Assembly (NCBI RefSeq): GCF_009901565.1 | Contig: NZ_WXEW01000003.1 | Span: 249,312-313,311, forward strand | Origin: Herbidospora solisilvae | GTDB taxonomy: Bacteria; Actinomycetota; Actinomycetes; Streptosporangiales; Streptosporangiaceae | Direction: 5' to 3' | Length of the DNA: 64,000 nt | Notes under the pieces: generated by a model | What the model was told of the DNA's origin: nothing | The model's database searches: none | The model's input: the letters and a program-made list of their open reading frames with translations, nothing else | In this document: positions 17,824 to 25,697 of the stretch, in pieces | Position numbering within the stretch: the stretch's first letter is position 1 | Layout: every line of letters begins with the position of its first letter | Program-made: the position numbers and the translations under genes

Positions 17824-18889
17824 AGCACCCGGGACGAGTGTGCGCCTGAGGCTCGCCCTCAGCTACGCGGGGTTCCTCATGCTCGCCGGCGTCCTGCTGA
17901 TCGGGGTTGTGTGGGTCTTCACCCTGCGCCATCTGCCCGAGTACACGGGTGTCCCCGGCGGCGTGCTGGTCCGCTCGACCCTGCTGGGCGACTTCGTGTC
18001 GGCCACGGGGGTGGTGCTGGTCTTCCTGCTCGTCTTCGGCCTCGTCGGTGGGTGGATCCTCGCCGGACGCATGCTCGCCCCGCTCACCCGCATCACCGAC
18101 GCGACCCGGCTGGCCACGACCGGGTCGCTCTCCCACCGGATCCGGCTGCCCGGTCCCCAGGACGAGTTCCGCGAACTCGCCGACGCCTTCGACGGCATGC
18201 TCGAACGGCTCGAAGCCCACGTCGCCGAACAGCGGCGGTTCGCCGCCAACGCCTCCCACGAGCTGCGCACCCCGCTCGCCGTCTCGAAGGCTTTGCTGGA
18301 CGTGGCCCGCACCGACCCCGGCCACGACACCGGCGAGCTCCTCGAACGCCTGCACGCCGTCAACACCCGGGCGATCGAGCTGACCGAGGCGTTGCTCCTG
18401 CTCAGCCGGGCCGACGAGCGGTCGTTCACCCGGGAGCGCGTCGACCTGTCGCTCCTGGCGGAGGAGGCCGCCGAGACGCTCCTCCCCCTGGCGGAGAAAC
18501 GCGGCGTCACCGTCGAGACCTCCGGTGACATCACCCCGACCATCGGGTCGCAGCCGCTGCTGCTGCAGCTGACCACGAACCTCGTGCAGAACGCGATCGT
18601 CCACAACCTGCCCGCCCGGGGCGCCGTGTGGGTCAGCACCAGCGTCCGCCCCCGGAGCGTGGTGCTGGCCGTCGAGAACACCGGCCAGGTGCTCAGCCCG
18701 CAACGGGTCGCCACGCTGACCGAGCCGTTCCAGCGCGGCACCGAGCGCATCCACGCCGACCACGCGGGCGTCGGCCTCGGCCTGGCGATCGTCAAGACCA
18801 TCACCCACGCCCACGCCGGAACCCTGACGCTCAGCCCGCGCGCCGCCGGGGGTATCCGCATCACCGTCGAACTGCCCGTCGCGAGCTGA
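17816..18889 (+). CDS. Sensor histidine kinase (CutS/VanS-like)
   Basis: A 357-residue kinase with two membrane segments (about 15-38 and 60-85) enclosing a very short external loop, then HAMP (about 86-138), HisKA with phospho-accepting H148 in ASHELRTPLA, and HATPase_c with N-box NLVQNAIVHN and G-box GVGLGLAIVK. With only about 20 external residues it probably senses a membrane event or works with a partner rather than binding a ligand through a large sensor domain. It forms a coupled pair with the regulator before it. Confidence 0.9.
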   Translation: MARAPGTSVRLRLALSYAGFLMLAGVLLIGVVWVFTLRHLPEYTGVPGGVLVRSTLLGDFVSATGVVLVFLLVFGLVGGWILAGRMLAPLTRITDATRLATTGSLSHRIRLPGPQDEFRELADAFDGMLERLEAHVAEQRRFAANASHELRTPLAVSKALLDVARTDPGHDTGELLERLHAVNTRAIELTEALLLLSRADERSFTRERVDLSLLAEEAAETLLPLAEKRGVTVETSGDITPTIGSQPLLLQLTTNLVQNAIVHNLPARGAVWVSTSVRPRSVVLAVENTGQVLSPQRVATLTEPFQRGTERIHADHAGVGLGLAIVKTITHAHAGTLTLSPRAAGGIRITVELPVAS

Positions 18890-18908
18890 TTCCGCCACTG
18901 GCGCCGGG

Positions 18909-19274
18909 TCAGGTCACGCGGGTGCGCAGGAGGCAGAACTCGTTGCCCTCCGGGTCGGCCAGGACGTGCCAGCTCTCCTCGCCCGTCTGCCCGACGTCGG
19001 CGGGCTTCGCGCCGAGGGCCAGCAGGCGCTCCAGCTCGGCGTCCTGGTCGCGGTCGGTGGGGCTCACGTCGATGTGCAGAGGCAGTTTGCCGGTCTTCGG
19101 CTCGTCGCTCGAACTGAGCACGAGCACCGGCCGGTGGCTCTCGTCTTCGGGACCGATCTCGATGAAGGTCTCCTCGCGCCCGATGACGACGTAACCGAGC
19201 ACCTCACACCAGAACGCGGCCAGCCGCTCGGGGTCGCGACAGTCGATCACCAGTTCACTGATACGGCATGCCAT
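18909..19274 (-). CDS. Glyoxalase-like (VOC superfamily) protein
   Basis: A 121-residue protein from the ATG at 19274. The pattern ISELVIDCRDPERLAAFWCEVLGY is the actinobacterial glyoxalase-like start, followed by LHIDVSPTDRDQDAELERLLALGA and a C-terminal HVLADPEGNEFCLL. These single-domain proteins form metal-binding dimers; many are related to bleomycin-resistance or dioxygenase proteins. The substrate is unknown. It converges with the kinase gene on its left. Confidence 0.85.
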   Translation of the reverse strand: MACRISELVIDCRDPERLAAFWCEVLGYVVIGREETFIEIGPEDESHRPVLVLSSSDEPKTGKLPLHIDVSPTDRDQDAELERLLALGAKPADVGQTGEESWHVLADPEGNEFCLLRTRVT

Positions 19275-19324
19275 CCCGCCGGTGCTACCCGGCGATCTTT
19301 GTCGTACGCGCCTGAAGACCGGAA

Positions 19325-19356
19325 AGCCCAGGCCGGGCGACCACCCGGCCTGGGCT
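19325..19356 (-). terminator. Strong hairpin after the phytase-esterase gene
   Basis: Perfect 13-bp stem (AGCCCAGGCCGGG at 19325-19337, CCCGGCCTGGGCT at 19344-19356) with a 6-nt loop, 16 nt beyond the stop at 19372 and upstream of the VOC gene. Confidence 0.8.
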
Positions 19357-19371
19357 CCTCTCGTCAAGGCG

Positions 19372-21612
19372 TCAGCCGCGCAGGCCGGGCACGTCGATGA
19401 CGATCACTTCGGTGTCGTCGGCGCGGCCCGGGATGCGGCCGTCGTTGCCGGGGAAGTTGTTGTCGTTGGCCACGATCACGCGGTCGCCCGACAGGGGCAG
19501 GACCGACTCGACCGACTGGAGCGGGAAGGAGAACAGGTCTCCGACGCCGTACTCGTTCGGGCGGGCCGGGGTGGAGACGCCCTTGGGGTCGGCGATGCGC
19601 ATCAGGTCGACGGCGGTGCGGCGGGGGAGCACGCCGTTCGCGTCGGCCTTGTCGAGGTCGGTGACGACCAGCTTCTTGACGAACGAGGTCTGGCCCATGC
19701 CGTTGTCGCGCTCGATCAGCAGCAGGCGCTTGCCGTCGAGGATCTGGGCGTCGCCCACGAACAGGCCCGGCTCGTCGACGCGGAAGGTCCAGGTCTTGCC
19801 GGTGTAGGCGCCGGCGCGGACATCGAACTCGTACACGATGCGGCGACGCTGGTCGGGGTCGCCGGTCTTGGCGCGTTCGAGGATCGGGTAGAGGGTGTGG
19901 CCGTCCTCGCTGGCGGCCATGGCCTCGAAGCCGCCGCTGCCGGGCAGCGTCGGGGTCTCGCCGGGCTTCAGCTCGTTCGACTGGGGCGACTTGGTGCCGT
20001 CGAAGAGGGGAATGGGGGCGCGCAGGACCTTGCCGGTCTTGTCGACGTTCACCAGGTAGGGGCCGAACTCGTCGCCGATCCACAGGGTGCCGTCGGCGTC
20101 CCACTGGAGCGACTCGATGTCGAAGTCGGCGCCGGTCAGCAGGCGCTCGGAGGTGTTGCCGTTCACGATCGGGAACGGCACCTTGCGGTCGGGGTCGCGG
20201 AAGCTGATGTGGCTCTTGACCTCGATCTCACCCGACTTGTAGTCGGGCTCGATGTAGTAGGCGCGCAGCAGGAAGTCGGGTGAGTTGTCCTTCGACCCGA
20301 AGCCGTTGTCGGGCATGCCGAGCAGGCGGTTGGCGTTCTTCGAACCGCGGGTGTGCGGGATGACCGCGGAGAAGCCGGGGATCGGCTGGCCGGGGAACGG
20401 CGGGGTGATGCCGTTGACCGGGGTCTTCGGCATGAAGTTGCCGGAGATCGGGCCGGGCTGGTAGTCGGTCGCCGACAGGATCGCGCGGTCGCGCAGCGTG
20501 GCCTCGTCGGGGACGTTCACGCTCAGCTCGTAGAGGCGGGTGATCTGCGTCGCGCTGTTGTTGTCGTCGGAGATCAGGTAGAGCACGCGGGTGTCGTCGT
20601 CGAGACGGTCGCCGAGCGCCATGCCCTCGATGTTGTCGAGCAGCGGGTTCGGCTGGGGCTGCTTGGTGGTCGCGCCCGACGGGGGGCAGTCGGCGATGTC
20701 GGCCAGCAGTTTCTTGCCGAGCCAGGCGCGCGGGTCGGTCAGGGTCGAGAGCGAGGCGACGCCCGACACGTCGGGGGCGCCGGTGGCGGTGACGCGGTAG
20801 ATCCGCACGGTGTTGCCGACGCCGGCGGTGAAGCCGCGCTCCATCGCGAGGAACTGGTCGTCGCCGAGCGCCACCAGTTCGACCAGCCCGAGGTTGGGGT
20901 CGGTCTTGTACGCGTACTGCGCGGCCGGCGTGTAGTCGCCGCCGGGCGTGCCGGTGTAGCGCAGGATGCGCTGGCGGCCCGCGCCCGACGCCTCACGGCC
21001 GTCGGTGAGCAGGGGGCCCTCCATGCCGGCGTACAGGGACGTGCCGTCGGGCGAGGTGGTGAGCGCCTCGAAGGCCAGGTTGACCGGCGACTCGCCCGCG
21101 GGGGTGATCCGGAACCGGGCCGGGACCTCGAACGAGGCGGTCTGCACGCCGTCGGACAGGCGGAACCGCCGGATCGACGGCTCGGTCTCGGAGCTCGCCA
21201 GGACGGTGTGGCCGTGGGGTTCGACGACGAGCCCTTCACCGTCGAAGTCGGTGCCGTTGTAGGGGGTGCCGTCGGCCCGCTTCAGCGTCGTCATGCCGAC
21301 GACCTGGGCGTCGTCGCCGGAGAGGGCGACGTCGTAGACGCGGGCGGGGACGGTGCCGGTGTTGTCCGAGAGCGCCAGGACGCGGTCGTCGCGCAGCCGC
21401 GCGATGGCGGACAGGCCCCCGACGGGGGTGCCCTCGAACGTCTTCTTGTCCAGGCTGTCGGTGAAGCCGCGCAGGCCCGCGTCCGCAGAGCAGGGGGCGC
21501 CGAGGTTCACATCATTGGACGTCGCCGCGCCGGCCGCCGGGACCGTCACGCCGAGCATGGCGATGACCGCCGCGGTGGCGAGGGCGGGGGCGGGCCACCT
21601 TGTGCTGGGCAC
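19372..21612 (-). CDS. Secreted protein with tandem esterase-like phytase domains
   Basis: A 746-residue protein. The GTG at 21612 follows a GGAGG five nt upstream and opens a signal peptide (PALATAAVIAMLGVTVPAAGAA). Two successive beta-propeller-like esterase/phytase regions are seen: the first about 50-330 (GLSAIARLRDDRVLALSDN, FDGEGLVVEPHGHTVLASS, GMEGPLLTDG, ERGFTAGVGN), the second about 395-745 (LLGMPDNGFGSKDNSPDFLLR, FDIESLQWDADGTLWIGDEFGPYL, GGFEAMAASEDG, LIERDNGMG). The family is linked to alkaline-phytase-type and esterase activities and probably scavenges phosphate outside the cell. Acid-rich loops fit calcium binding. It appears monocistronic. Confidence 0.85.
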   Translation of the reverse strand: MPSTRWPAPALATAAVIAMLGVTVPAAGAATSNDVNLGAPCSADAGLRGFTDSLDKKTFEGTPVGGLSAIARLRDDRVLALSDNTGTVPARVYDVALSGDDAQVVGMTTLKRADGTPYNGTDFDGEGLVVEPHGHTVLASSETEPSIRRFRLSDGVQTASFEVPARFRITPAGESPVNLAFEALTTSPDGTSLYAGMEGPLLTDGREASGAGRQRILRYTGTPGGDYTPAAQYAYKTDPNLGLVELVALGDDQFLAMERGFTAGVGNTVRIYRVTATGAPDVSGVASLSTLTDPRAWLGKKLLADIADCPPSGATTKQPQPNPLLDNIEGMALGDRLDDDTRVLYLISDDNNSATQITRLYELSVNVPDEATLRDRAILSATDYQPGPISGNFMPKTPVNGITPPFPGQPIPGFSAVIPHTRGSKNANRLLGMPDNGFGSKDNSPDFLLRAYYIEPDYKSGEIEVKSHISFRDPDRKVPFPIVNGNTSERLLTGADFDIESLQWDADGTLWIGDEFGPYLVNVDKTGKVLRAPIPLFDGTKSPQSNELKPGETPTLPGSGGFEAMAASEDGHTLYPILERAKTGDPDQRRRIVYEFDVRAGAYTGKTWTFRVDEPGLFVGDAQILDGKRLLLIERDNGMGQTSFVKKLVVTDLDKADANGVLPRRTAVDLMRIADPKGVSTPARPNEYGVGDLFSFPLQSVESVLPLSGDRVIVANDNNFPGNDGRIPGRADDTEVIVIDVPGLRG

Positions 21613-21731
21613 AAGTACCTCCGGAATTTCGTGATGCGGGGTGATCCACCCGCTGGAGACGAGCGAAGTCCCCGCAGCCCGCCAACGCAGAACCATGCGT
21701 CAAACACACCATGAACATCTGCGCTCGGGAT

Positions 21732-22361
21732 TCACGACGCGCGGGCGCCCATGTCGCCGGTGGCCGGTGTGCCCTCGGCGAGCCCGTAGCGCAGCAGCAC
21801 CGCTCCCTTGGCCGAGGTGACCGGCGGCTCCAGGAGGGTGAGGTTGGCGGGGACCGCGCCTCCGTCGAAGACCTTCTTGCCGACGCCGAGCACGATCGGA
21901 TGGATCCACAGGTTCAGCTCGTCGAACAGCCGCTCACGCAGCAGGGTCTGCACCAGGTTCAGGCTGCCGATCACGTGCACGTGCTCGTGCCTGTCGCGCA
22001 CCTCGCGCACGGCGCCGGCCAGATCGGGGCCCAGCAGCGTCGACCCGGCCCAGCCGAGTTCCGGCTCACCGCGGGAGGCGACGTACTTGGGGAGGCCGTT
22101 GAACAAGGTGGCGATGCCGCCGTCGACGCCGTCGGTCTGGTTCGGCCAGTGGGCGGCGAAGATGTCGTAGGTCCGGCGGCCGAGGAGCAGGGCGTCCATG
22201 CCCACCATCCCGGAGCCGACGTGCCGCCCGACGGTGTCGTCGAACAGGGGCGCCTGCCAGCCGCCGAACGGGAAGCCGCCGTCGGTGTCCTCCTCGGGGG
22301 TGCCCGGCGCCTGCGCGACCAGGTCGAGGGTGGCGAACAGGTCGATGTGGATCAGGCCCAT
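21732..22361 (-). CDS. Dihydrofolate-reductase-like (RibD C-terminal fold) protein
   Basis: A 209-residue cytosolic protein with the RibD_C/dihydrofolate-reductase-like pattern: IDLFATLDLVAQAPG at the start, GMDALLLGRRTYDIFAAHWP in the middle, HVIGSLNLVQTLL and FDELNLWIHPIVLGVGKKVF toward the end. Members are NADPH-dependent reductases of unassigned substrate, common in actinomycetes. It lies downstream of the SpoIIE phosphatase on the same strand, separated by 36 bp, so co-transcription is possible. Confidence 0.85.
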   Translation of the reverse strand: MGLIHIDLFATLDLVAQAPGTPEEDTDGGFPFGGWQAPLFDDTVGRHVGSGMVGMDALLLGRRTYDIFAAHWPNQTDGVDGGIATLFNGLPKYVASRGEPELGWAGSTLLGPDLAGAVREVRDRHEHVHVIGSLNLVQTLLRERLFDELNLWIHPIVLGVGKKVFDGGAVPANLTLLEPPVTSAKGAVLLRYGLAEGTPATGDMGARAS

Positions 22362-22397
22362 GGTGATCTCCTGGTAGGGGGCGTTCTACGTCGGGCG

Positions 22398-23633
22398 TCA
22401 GGTGCGCGGAATCGGCCAGTCGGCGTTCTCGAGCTCCCGGTCGGCGTCGGGGCCGCGCCACTCCACGATGACCACCGTCGCGTCGTCGCGCAGCACGCCC
22501 TTGTGGTAGACCAGCACGGCTTGGACGAGCCGCCGCAGCGTCTCGGGCACCGGCAGGCCGCTCTGGTTGTTGCGGATCACGAAGTCGACGAACCGGTGCA
22601 CGCCGAACTCCCGGCCGGAGGCGTCGCGGATCTCGGTGATTCCGTCGGTGTAGAGGATCAGCCGGTCGCCGGGCTCCAGTTGCTCGCGGCAGGTGGTGAC
22701 CGGCAGGCCCAGGTCGAGCCCCATCGGATGGGCCGGCTGGCAGTCGAGCATCGTGGTCCAGCGCCCGCCGCGCAGGAGGATGGGCAGCGGATGGCCCCGG
22801 TTGACCCAGGTGAAGACACCGGTCCGCAGGTCGAGGTCGCCCATGACGGCGGTGACGAACCGCTGCGCCCGCCCGAACTCCTCGATGAGCACCGCCTCGA
22901 TGTCTTCACTGTTCTTGGCCAGCGAGTCGCCCTGGCGGCGATTGTTGCGGGAGGCCGCGATGGCCAGGTTGGCCGTCAGTCCGGCCGAGACGTCGTGGCC
23001 CATGGCGTCGAAGACGGCGACGTGCAGCACGTCGCTCGTTATCGCGTAGTCGAAGGCGTCGCCGCCCACCTCGTAGGCGGGTTCGAGCACCCCCGACACG
23101 CTCACCCGGTCGCTGGCGAAGGTGAGAGGAGGGATGAGCCGCCACTGCATCTCGGCGGCGACGTTCATCTCCCTGGTGCGGACGATGCGGGCCCAGGTGT
23201 CGCTGTAGCTGTGCATGCTCGTCAGCAGCAGGGCGACCACCGACGAGAGGTGACGGGCGGACATGTGGTCGAAGGGGGCGCCGCCCATGTCGACCCTCAG
23301 GACGCCCAGCCGGCTGGTGCCGTTGAGGATCGGGATCCACCAGTAGTGGGGCTCGCCGTTCTCGTCGTGTTGCGTGAGGGTGCGGACCTCCTGGAAGGCG
23401 AGGCCGGGCAGGCTTCCCTCGACCGGGAACTCCTCCGGTACGTCGCCCGTCTCGCCCCCGCGGCCAGGCAGCAGCCGCAGCACCTGCTGCTGGAGGTCGA
23501 CCAGGTAGATCACGACATGCGCGAATCCCGCCTGCGGGGTGTGGGTGGCCAGGAGCGACGGCAGGTCGTCGATGGAGCGCAGATGACTGCTTTCGATCAG
23601 GCCGGCCAGCATTCGCTCGTAGCCCGCAGACAT
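22398..23633 (-). CDS. GAF-SpoIIE (PP2C) serine phosphatase, RsbU-like
   Basis: A 411-residue protein: a GAF-like sensory part (about 15-175, including YLVDLQQQVLRLLPG) and a PP2C/SpoIIE domain (about 185-395) with the motifs VGGDAFDYAI, VAVFDAMGHDV, WVNRGHPLPILL and LILYTDGITE that bind the metal ions. Such phosphatases dephosphorylate anti-anti-sigma factors and so release sigma-B-type factors. The gene has an exact sigma-B-like promoter a few bases upstream of its start, suggesting positive feedback. No anti-sigma or antagonist gene lies in the window. Confidence 0.9.
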   Translation of the reverse strand: MSAGYERMLAGLIESSHLRSIDDLPSLLATHTPQAGFAHVVIYLVDLQQQVLRLLPGRGGETGDVPEEFPVEGSLPGLAFQEVRTLTQHDENGEPHYWWIPILNGTSRLGVLRVDMGGAPFDHMSARHLSSVVALLLTSMHSYSDTWARIVRTREMNVAAEMQWRLIPPLTFASDRVSVSGVLEPAYEVGGDAFDYAITSDVLHVAVFDAMGHDVSAGLTANLAIAASRNNRRQGDSLAKNSEDIEAVLIEEFGRAQRFVTAVMGDLDLRTGVFTWVNRGHPLPILLRGGRWTTMLDCQPAHPMGLDLGLPVTTCREQLEPGDRLILYTDGITEIRDASGREFGVHRFVDFVIRNNQSGLPVPETLRRLVQAVLVYHKGVLRDDATVVIVEWRGPDADRELENADWPIPRT

Positions 23634-23645
23634 GATGCCAATGGC

Positions 23646-23670
23646 CTACCCGCATGTGAACTGGAGAAAC
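23646..23670 (-). promoter_or_regulatory. Sigma-B-type promoter of the SpoIIE phosphatase
   Basis: On the minus strand GTTT (23670-23667), 15 nt, then GGGTAG (23651-23646). This matches the alternative sigma-B/SigF consensus GTTT-N14-16-GGGTA. The start codon at 23633 is only about 13 nt past the -10, so the mRNA would be almost leaderless. Confidence 0.75.
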
Positions 23671-23676
23671 GACGGC

Positions 23677-23898
23677 CTAGCCGTGACCGGGCTCTTCGGG
23701 ATCGGTGGGGGCCATGACGGTGTCGTCCATGACGCCGACCAGCTTGCCGACGGGCACCAGCGCCACCAGCACGACCAGGCAGGTCCAGAACAGCGGCATG
23801 GAGCCGATGATGAGCCCGACGCCGCCCAGGATGAACACCAGCAGGAAGACGCCGGCGTAGATCCACGAACGCGGTCGGCCGTGTCGGTTCCGGGTCAT
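23677..23898 (-). CDS. Small two-helix membrane protein (HGxxPAAW-like)
   Basis: A 73-residue protein from the ATG at 23898. A short His/Arg-rich head (NRHGRPRSW, resembling the HGxxPAAW signature) precedes two transmembrane helices (YAGVFLLVFILGGVGLIIG and FWTCLVVLVALVPVGKLVG) and an acidic tail. Members are ubiquitous in actinobacteria with no known function. It lies upstream of, and on the same strand as, the SpoIIE phosphatase, whose promoter lies just before this gene's stop codon. Confidence 0.7.
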   Translation of the reverse strand: MTRNRHGRPRSWIYAGVFLLVFILGGVGLIIGSMPLFWTCLVVLVALVPVGKLVGVMDDTVMAPTDPEEPGHG

Positions 23899-23992
23899 GG
23901 TGAGCCCACTGCCCGAGCGGGTCCCGCCCATGCCTTCAATTGGACATAAAGGACAAAAGTTAAGGTCTACCGAACATCGGGACACCTGCGAG

Positions 23993-23998
23993 GGGTAG
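23993..23998 (+). promoter_or_regulatory. GGGTAG element upstream of the hemerythrin gene
   Basis: GGGTAG 35 bp before the ATG at 24034, at the right distance for a -10 element. No good GTTT lies 14-16 nt upstream, so assignment to a sigma-B-type factor rests mainly on its recurrence at neighbouring genes. Confidence 0.4.
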
Positions 23999-24033
23999 GG
24001 GGCCAAGACGTCCGAGAACCAAGGGAGTTCGCC

Positions 24034-24588
24034 ATGGACACCCAGCAGATCGATGTCGTCACCTTCCTGAAGCATCAGCATGAAGAGATCAAGGCCTTGT
24101 TCGCCGAGGTCGAGTCGGCCCAGGGCGACGCCCGCGAGGAGGCCTTCCGCCGGCTGGTCCACCTGCTCGCCGTGCACGAGACCGCCGAGGAGGAACTTGT
24201 CCACCCGTACGCCCGCAAGGTCGTCGGCGACGGGAGCATGGTCGTCGACCAGCGGCTGGAGGAGGAGAACGAGGCCAAGCAGGCCCTGTCCGACCTTGAG
24301 GAGATGGGCACCGACAACCCCGACTTCCTCAAGCACCTGGACGCCCTGCGCACGGACGTCATCGCCCACGCCGAAGCCGAGGAGCGGTTCGAGTTCCCGC
24401 AGTTGCAGACCGAGGGCGACCCCGACCGCCTGCGCCAGATGACCGCCGGGGTCAAGGCCGCCCAGAAGACGGCCCCCACCCACCCGCACCCGGGCGTGGA
24501 GTCGGCCAAGAAGAACATGCTGCTCGGCGCGCCCGCCGCCCTCATGGACCGGGCCCGCGACGCCATCCGCAAGATCATGCACCACTGA
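24034..24588 (+). CDS. Hemerythrin HHE-domain protein
   Basis: A 184-residue protein with AAGGGAG upstream of the ATG. The HHE cation-binding pattern is present: VTFLKHQHEEIKALFAEVE, HLLAVHETAEEELVHPYAR and DVIAHAEAEERFEFPQL supply the His and acidic di-iron ligands of a four-helix bundle. The C-terminal tail (THPHPGVESAKKN and a basic helix) is typical of actinobacterial members. Roles proposed for the family are oxygen, NO or peroxide sensing or scavenging. It begins a rightward run of small stress-type genes. Confidence 0.9.
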   Translation: MDTQQIDVVTFLKHQHEEIKALFAEVESAQGDAREEAFRRLVHLLAVHETAEEELVHPYARKVVGDGSMVVDQRLEEENEAKQALSDLEEMGTDNPDFLKHLDALRTDVIAHAEAEERFEFPQLQTEGDPDRLRQMTAGVKAAQKTAPTHPHPGVESAKKNMLLGAPAALMDRARDAIRKIMHH

Positions 24589-24601
24589 TCTCCTCGAATC
24601 G

Positions 24602-24607
24602 GGGTAG
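24602..24607 (+). promoter_or_regulatory. GGGTAG element upstream of the DUF2188 gene
   Basis: GGGTAG 31 bp before the ATG at 24638 and just after the hemerythrin stop. The -35 side is not convincing; included because the same hexamer recurs in front of neighbouring genes. Confidence 0.4.
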
Positions 24608-24637
24608 CGGTGGGGCATCCCGATCGGAGGAGCAGTG

Positions 24638-24880
24638 ATGGCAGGACAGGCCAACTCACGCGACGTGGTGAGACAGGAAGACGGGCAGTGGGCCGTCACC
24701 AAGCCGGGCGGCAGCCGGGCCAGCGCGTTGTTCAGCACGCAGGACGAGGCGATCAGGCGGGCGACCCAGATCCTCGCCGCCGACGGCGGAGGCGAGCTGC
24801 GCGTCCACGGCACCGACGGCAAGGTGCGCGACCAGCGCACGATCGCACCCGGCAACGATCCCCACCCGCCCGCCGGTTGA
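24638..24880 (+). CDS. DUF2188-like small protein
   Basis: An 80-residue protein. GGAGGAG precedes the ATG at 24638 at good distance; a GTG directly before it would add one residue. The core DVVRQEDGQWAVTKPGGSRA, SALFSTQDEAIRRATQILA and GELRVHGTDGKVRDQRTI is the DUF2188 pattern (small alpha/beta protein). Function unknown; members often occur with stress proteins, as here. Confidence 0.8.
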   Translation: MAGQANSRDVVRQEDGQWAVTKPGGSRASALFSTQDEAIRRATQILAADGGGELRVHGTDGKVRDQRTIAPGNDPHPPAG

Positions 24881-24886
24881 TCGGCC

Positions 24887-24911
24887 GACTACCTGTGGGC
24901 GCCTCGGGTAG
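24887..24911 (+). promoter_or_regulatory. Probable sigma-B-type promoter of the DUF4235 gene
   Basis: GACT at 24887-24890 (fits the relaxed GNNT -35), 15 nt, then GGGTAG at 24906-24911. The ATG at 24923 lies 11 nt after the -10, predicting a nearly leaderless message. Confidence 0.5.
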
Positions 24912-24922
24912 CGCGTACCGGC

Positions 24923-25186
24923 ATGAACAAACTAGCGGTGCGTGGCGCGAGCGCGCTGAGCGGCATGATCGGCGGCGCGGTGGCGAGCCTGATCTTCAAG
25001 CAGGTCTGGAAGCTGGCCGCCGGTGAGGACGAGGCGCCGCAGGCGACCTCGCCCGACTACGGATGGGGCGAGGTGGTCGTGGCCGCCGCGATCCAAGGGG
25101 CCATCTTCGCGGCGGTGAAGGCGGCCATCGACCGGGCCGGCGCCGAGGCCTATCGGCGCTCGACCGGCGAATGGGTCACGGACTGA
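24923..25186 (+). CDS. DUF4235 membrane-associated protein
   Basis: An 87-residue protein with two hydrophobic helices (ALSGMIGGAVASLIFKQVWK and EVVVAAAIQGAIFAAVKAA) joined by a polar loop, and a conserved RAGAEAYRRSTGEW C-terminus. This is the DUF4235 layout, widespread in actinobacteria and of unknown function. Confidence 0.85.
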   Translation: MNKLAVRGASALSGMIGGAVASLIFKQVWKLAAGEDEAPQATSPDYGWGEVVVAAAIQGAIFAAVKAAIDRAGAEAYRRSTGEWVTD

Positions 25187-25255
25187 CCCGCCGATCTACC
25201 CCACCGGCACGGGATGGTGACCGTTTGCCCATCCCATGCCGGGCAGGGGGTGGGT

Positions 25256-25621
25256 ATGACCGTGACACGATTCAAGGACCTGCCCCTCGCCGACCGTTCG
25301 CGGGAATGGGACGGCAGCGCGGCCGAGAGCCGCGTCCGTGAATGGGCGGGTGCCGAAGACGAGCCCGACGCCGCCTACCGCGACGCCCACGTCTGGTACG
25401 ACGGCGACGCCCCCGGCAACTTCGGCAGCTACAAGCTGCTCATCGCCGACGTCGTCGACGGCAAGCTGAAGGCGGTGCCGCGTGCCGTCATGGCCGCCGG
25501 CGGCGTCCTCCAGGGCGCGCGCGGCGGCGTGAAGATCCCCGAAGACGAGGTCGGCCGGGTCAAGGCCCACCTGGCCAAGTACTACGAGAAGATGGGCGAG
25601 ACCGCTCCCTGGGAGCGGTGA
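25256..25621 (+). CDS. Uncharacterised soluble protein with conserved HVWYDGDAP core
   Basis: A 121-residue protein from the ATG at 25256, preceded by a GGCAGGGGG ribosome binding site. Recognisable conserved stretches are TRFKDLPLADRSREWDG, HVWYDGDAPGNFGSYKLL, GKLKAVPRAVMAAGGVLQG and VKAHLAKYYEKMGE. I recall similar stand-alone proteins in actinobacteria and in phage-type capsid/protease neighbourhoods, but no function is established and I do not name a family. It ends the rightward stress run and converges with the PRC-barrel gene. Confidence 0.7.
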   Translation: MTVTRFKDLPLADRSREWDGSAAESRVREWAGAEDEPDAAYRDAHVWYDGDAPGNFGSYKLLIADVVDGKLKAVPRAVMAAGGVLQGARGGVKIPEDEVGRVKAHLAKYYEKMGETAPWER

Positions 25622-25634
25622 GCAGACATGCGGA

Positions 25635-25689
25635 GGCCCGCACCCGGGCGTTCGGCCAACCCCCTGTCGCCGAACGCCGGATGCGGGCC
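25635..25689. terminator. Long imperfect hairpin between convergent stress genes
   Basis: About 22-nt arms (25635-25656 and 25669-25689) pairing with few mismatches (GGCCCGCA...GCGTTCGGC against GCCGAACGC...TGCGGGCC), 12-nt loop. It lies between stops at 25621 and 25698 and should serve both directions. Confidence 0.75.
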
Positions 25690-25697
25690 CTGCCGCG

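Noticed and set aside
21711-23717. A 668-codon plus-strand open frame
   Set aside because: Antisense to the dihydrofolate-reductase-like and SpoIIE phosphatase genes, whose motifs are unambiguous.
25256-25621. Prophage remnant
   Set aside because: No other phage gene, integrase or attachment site is nearby, so one phage-like small protein is not enough.
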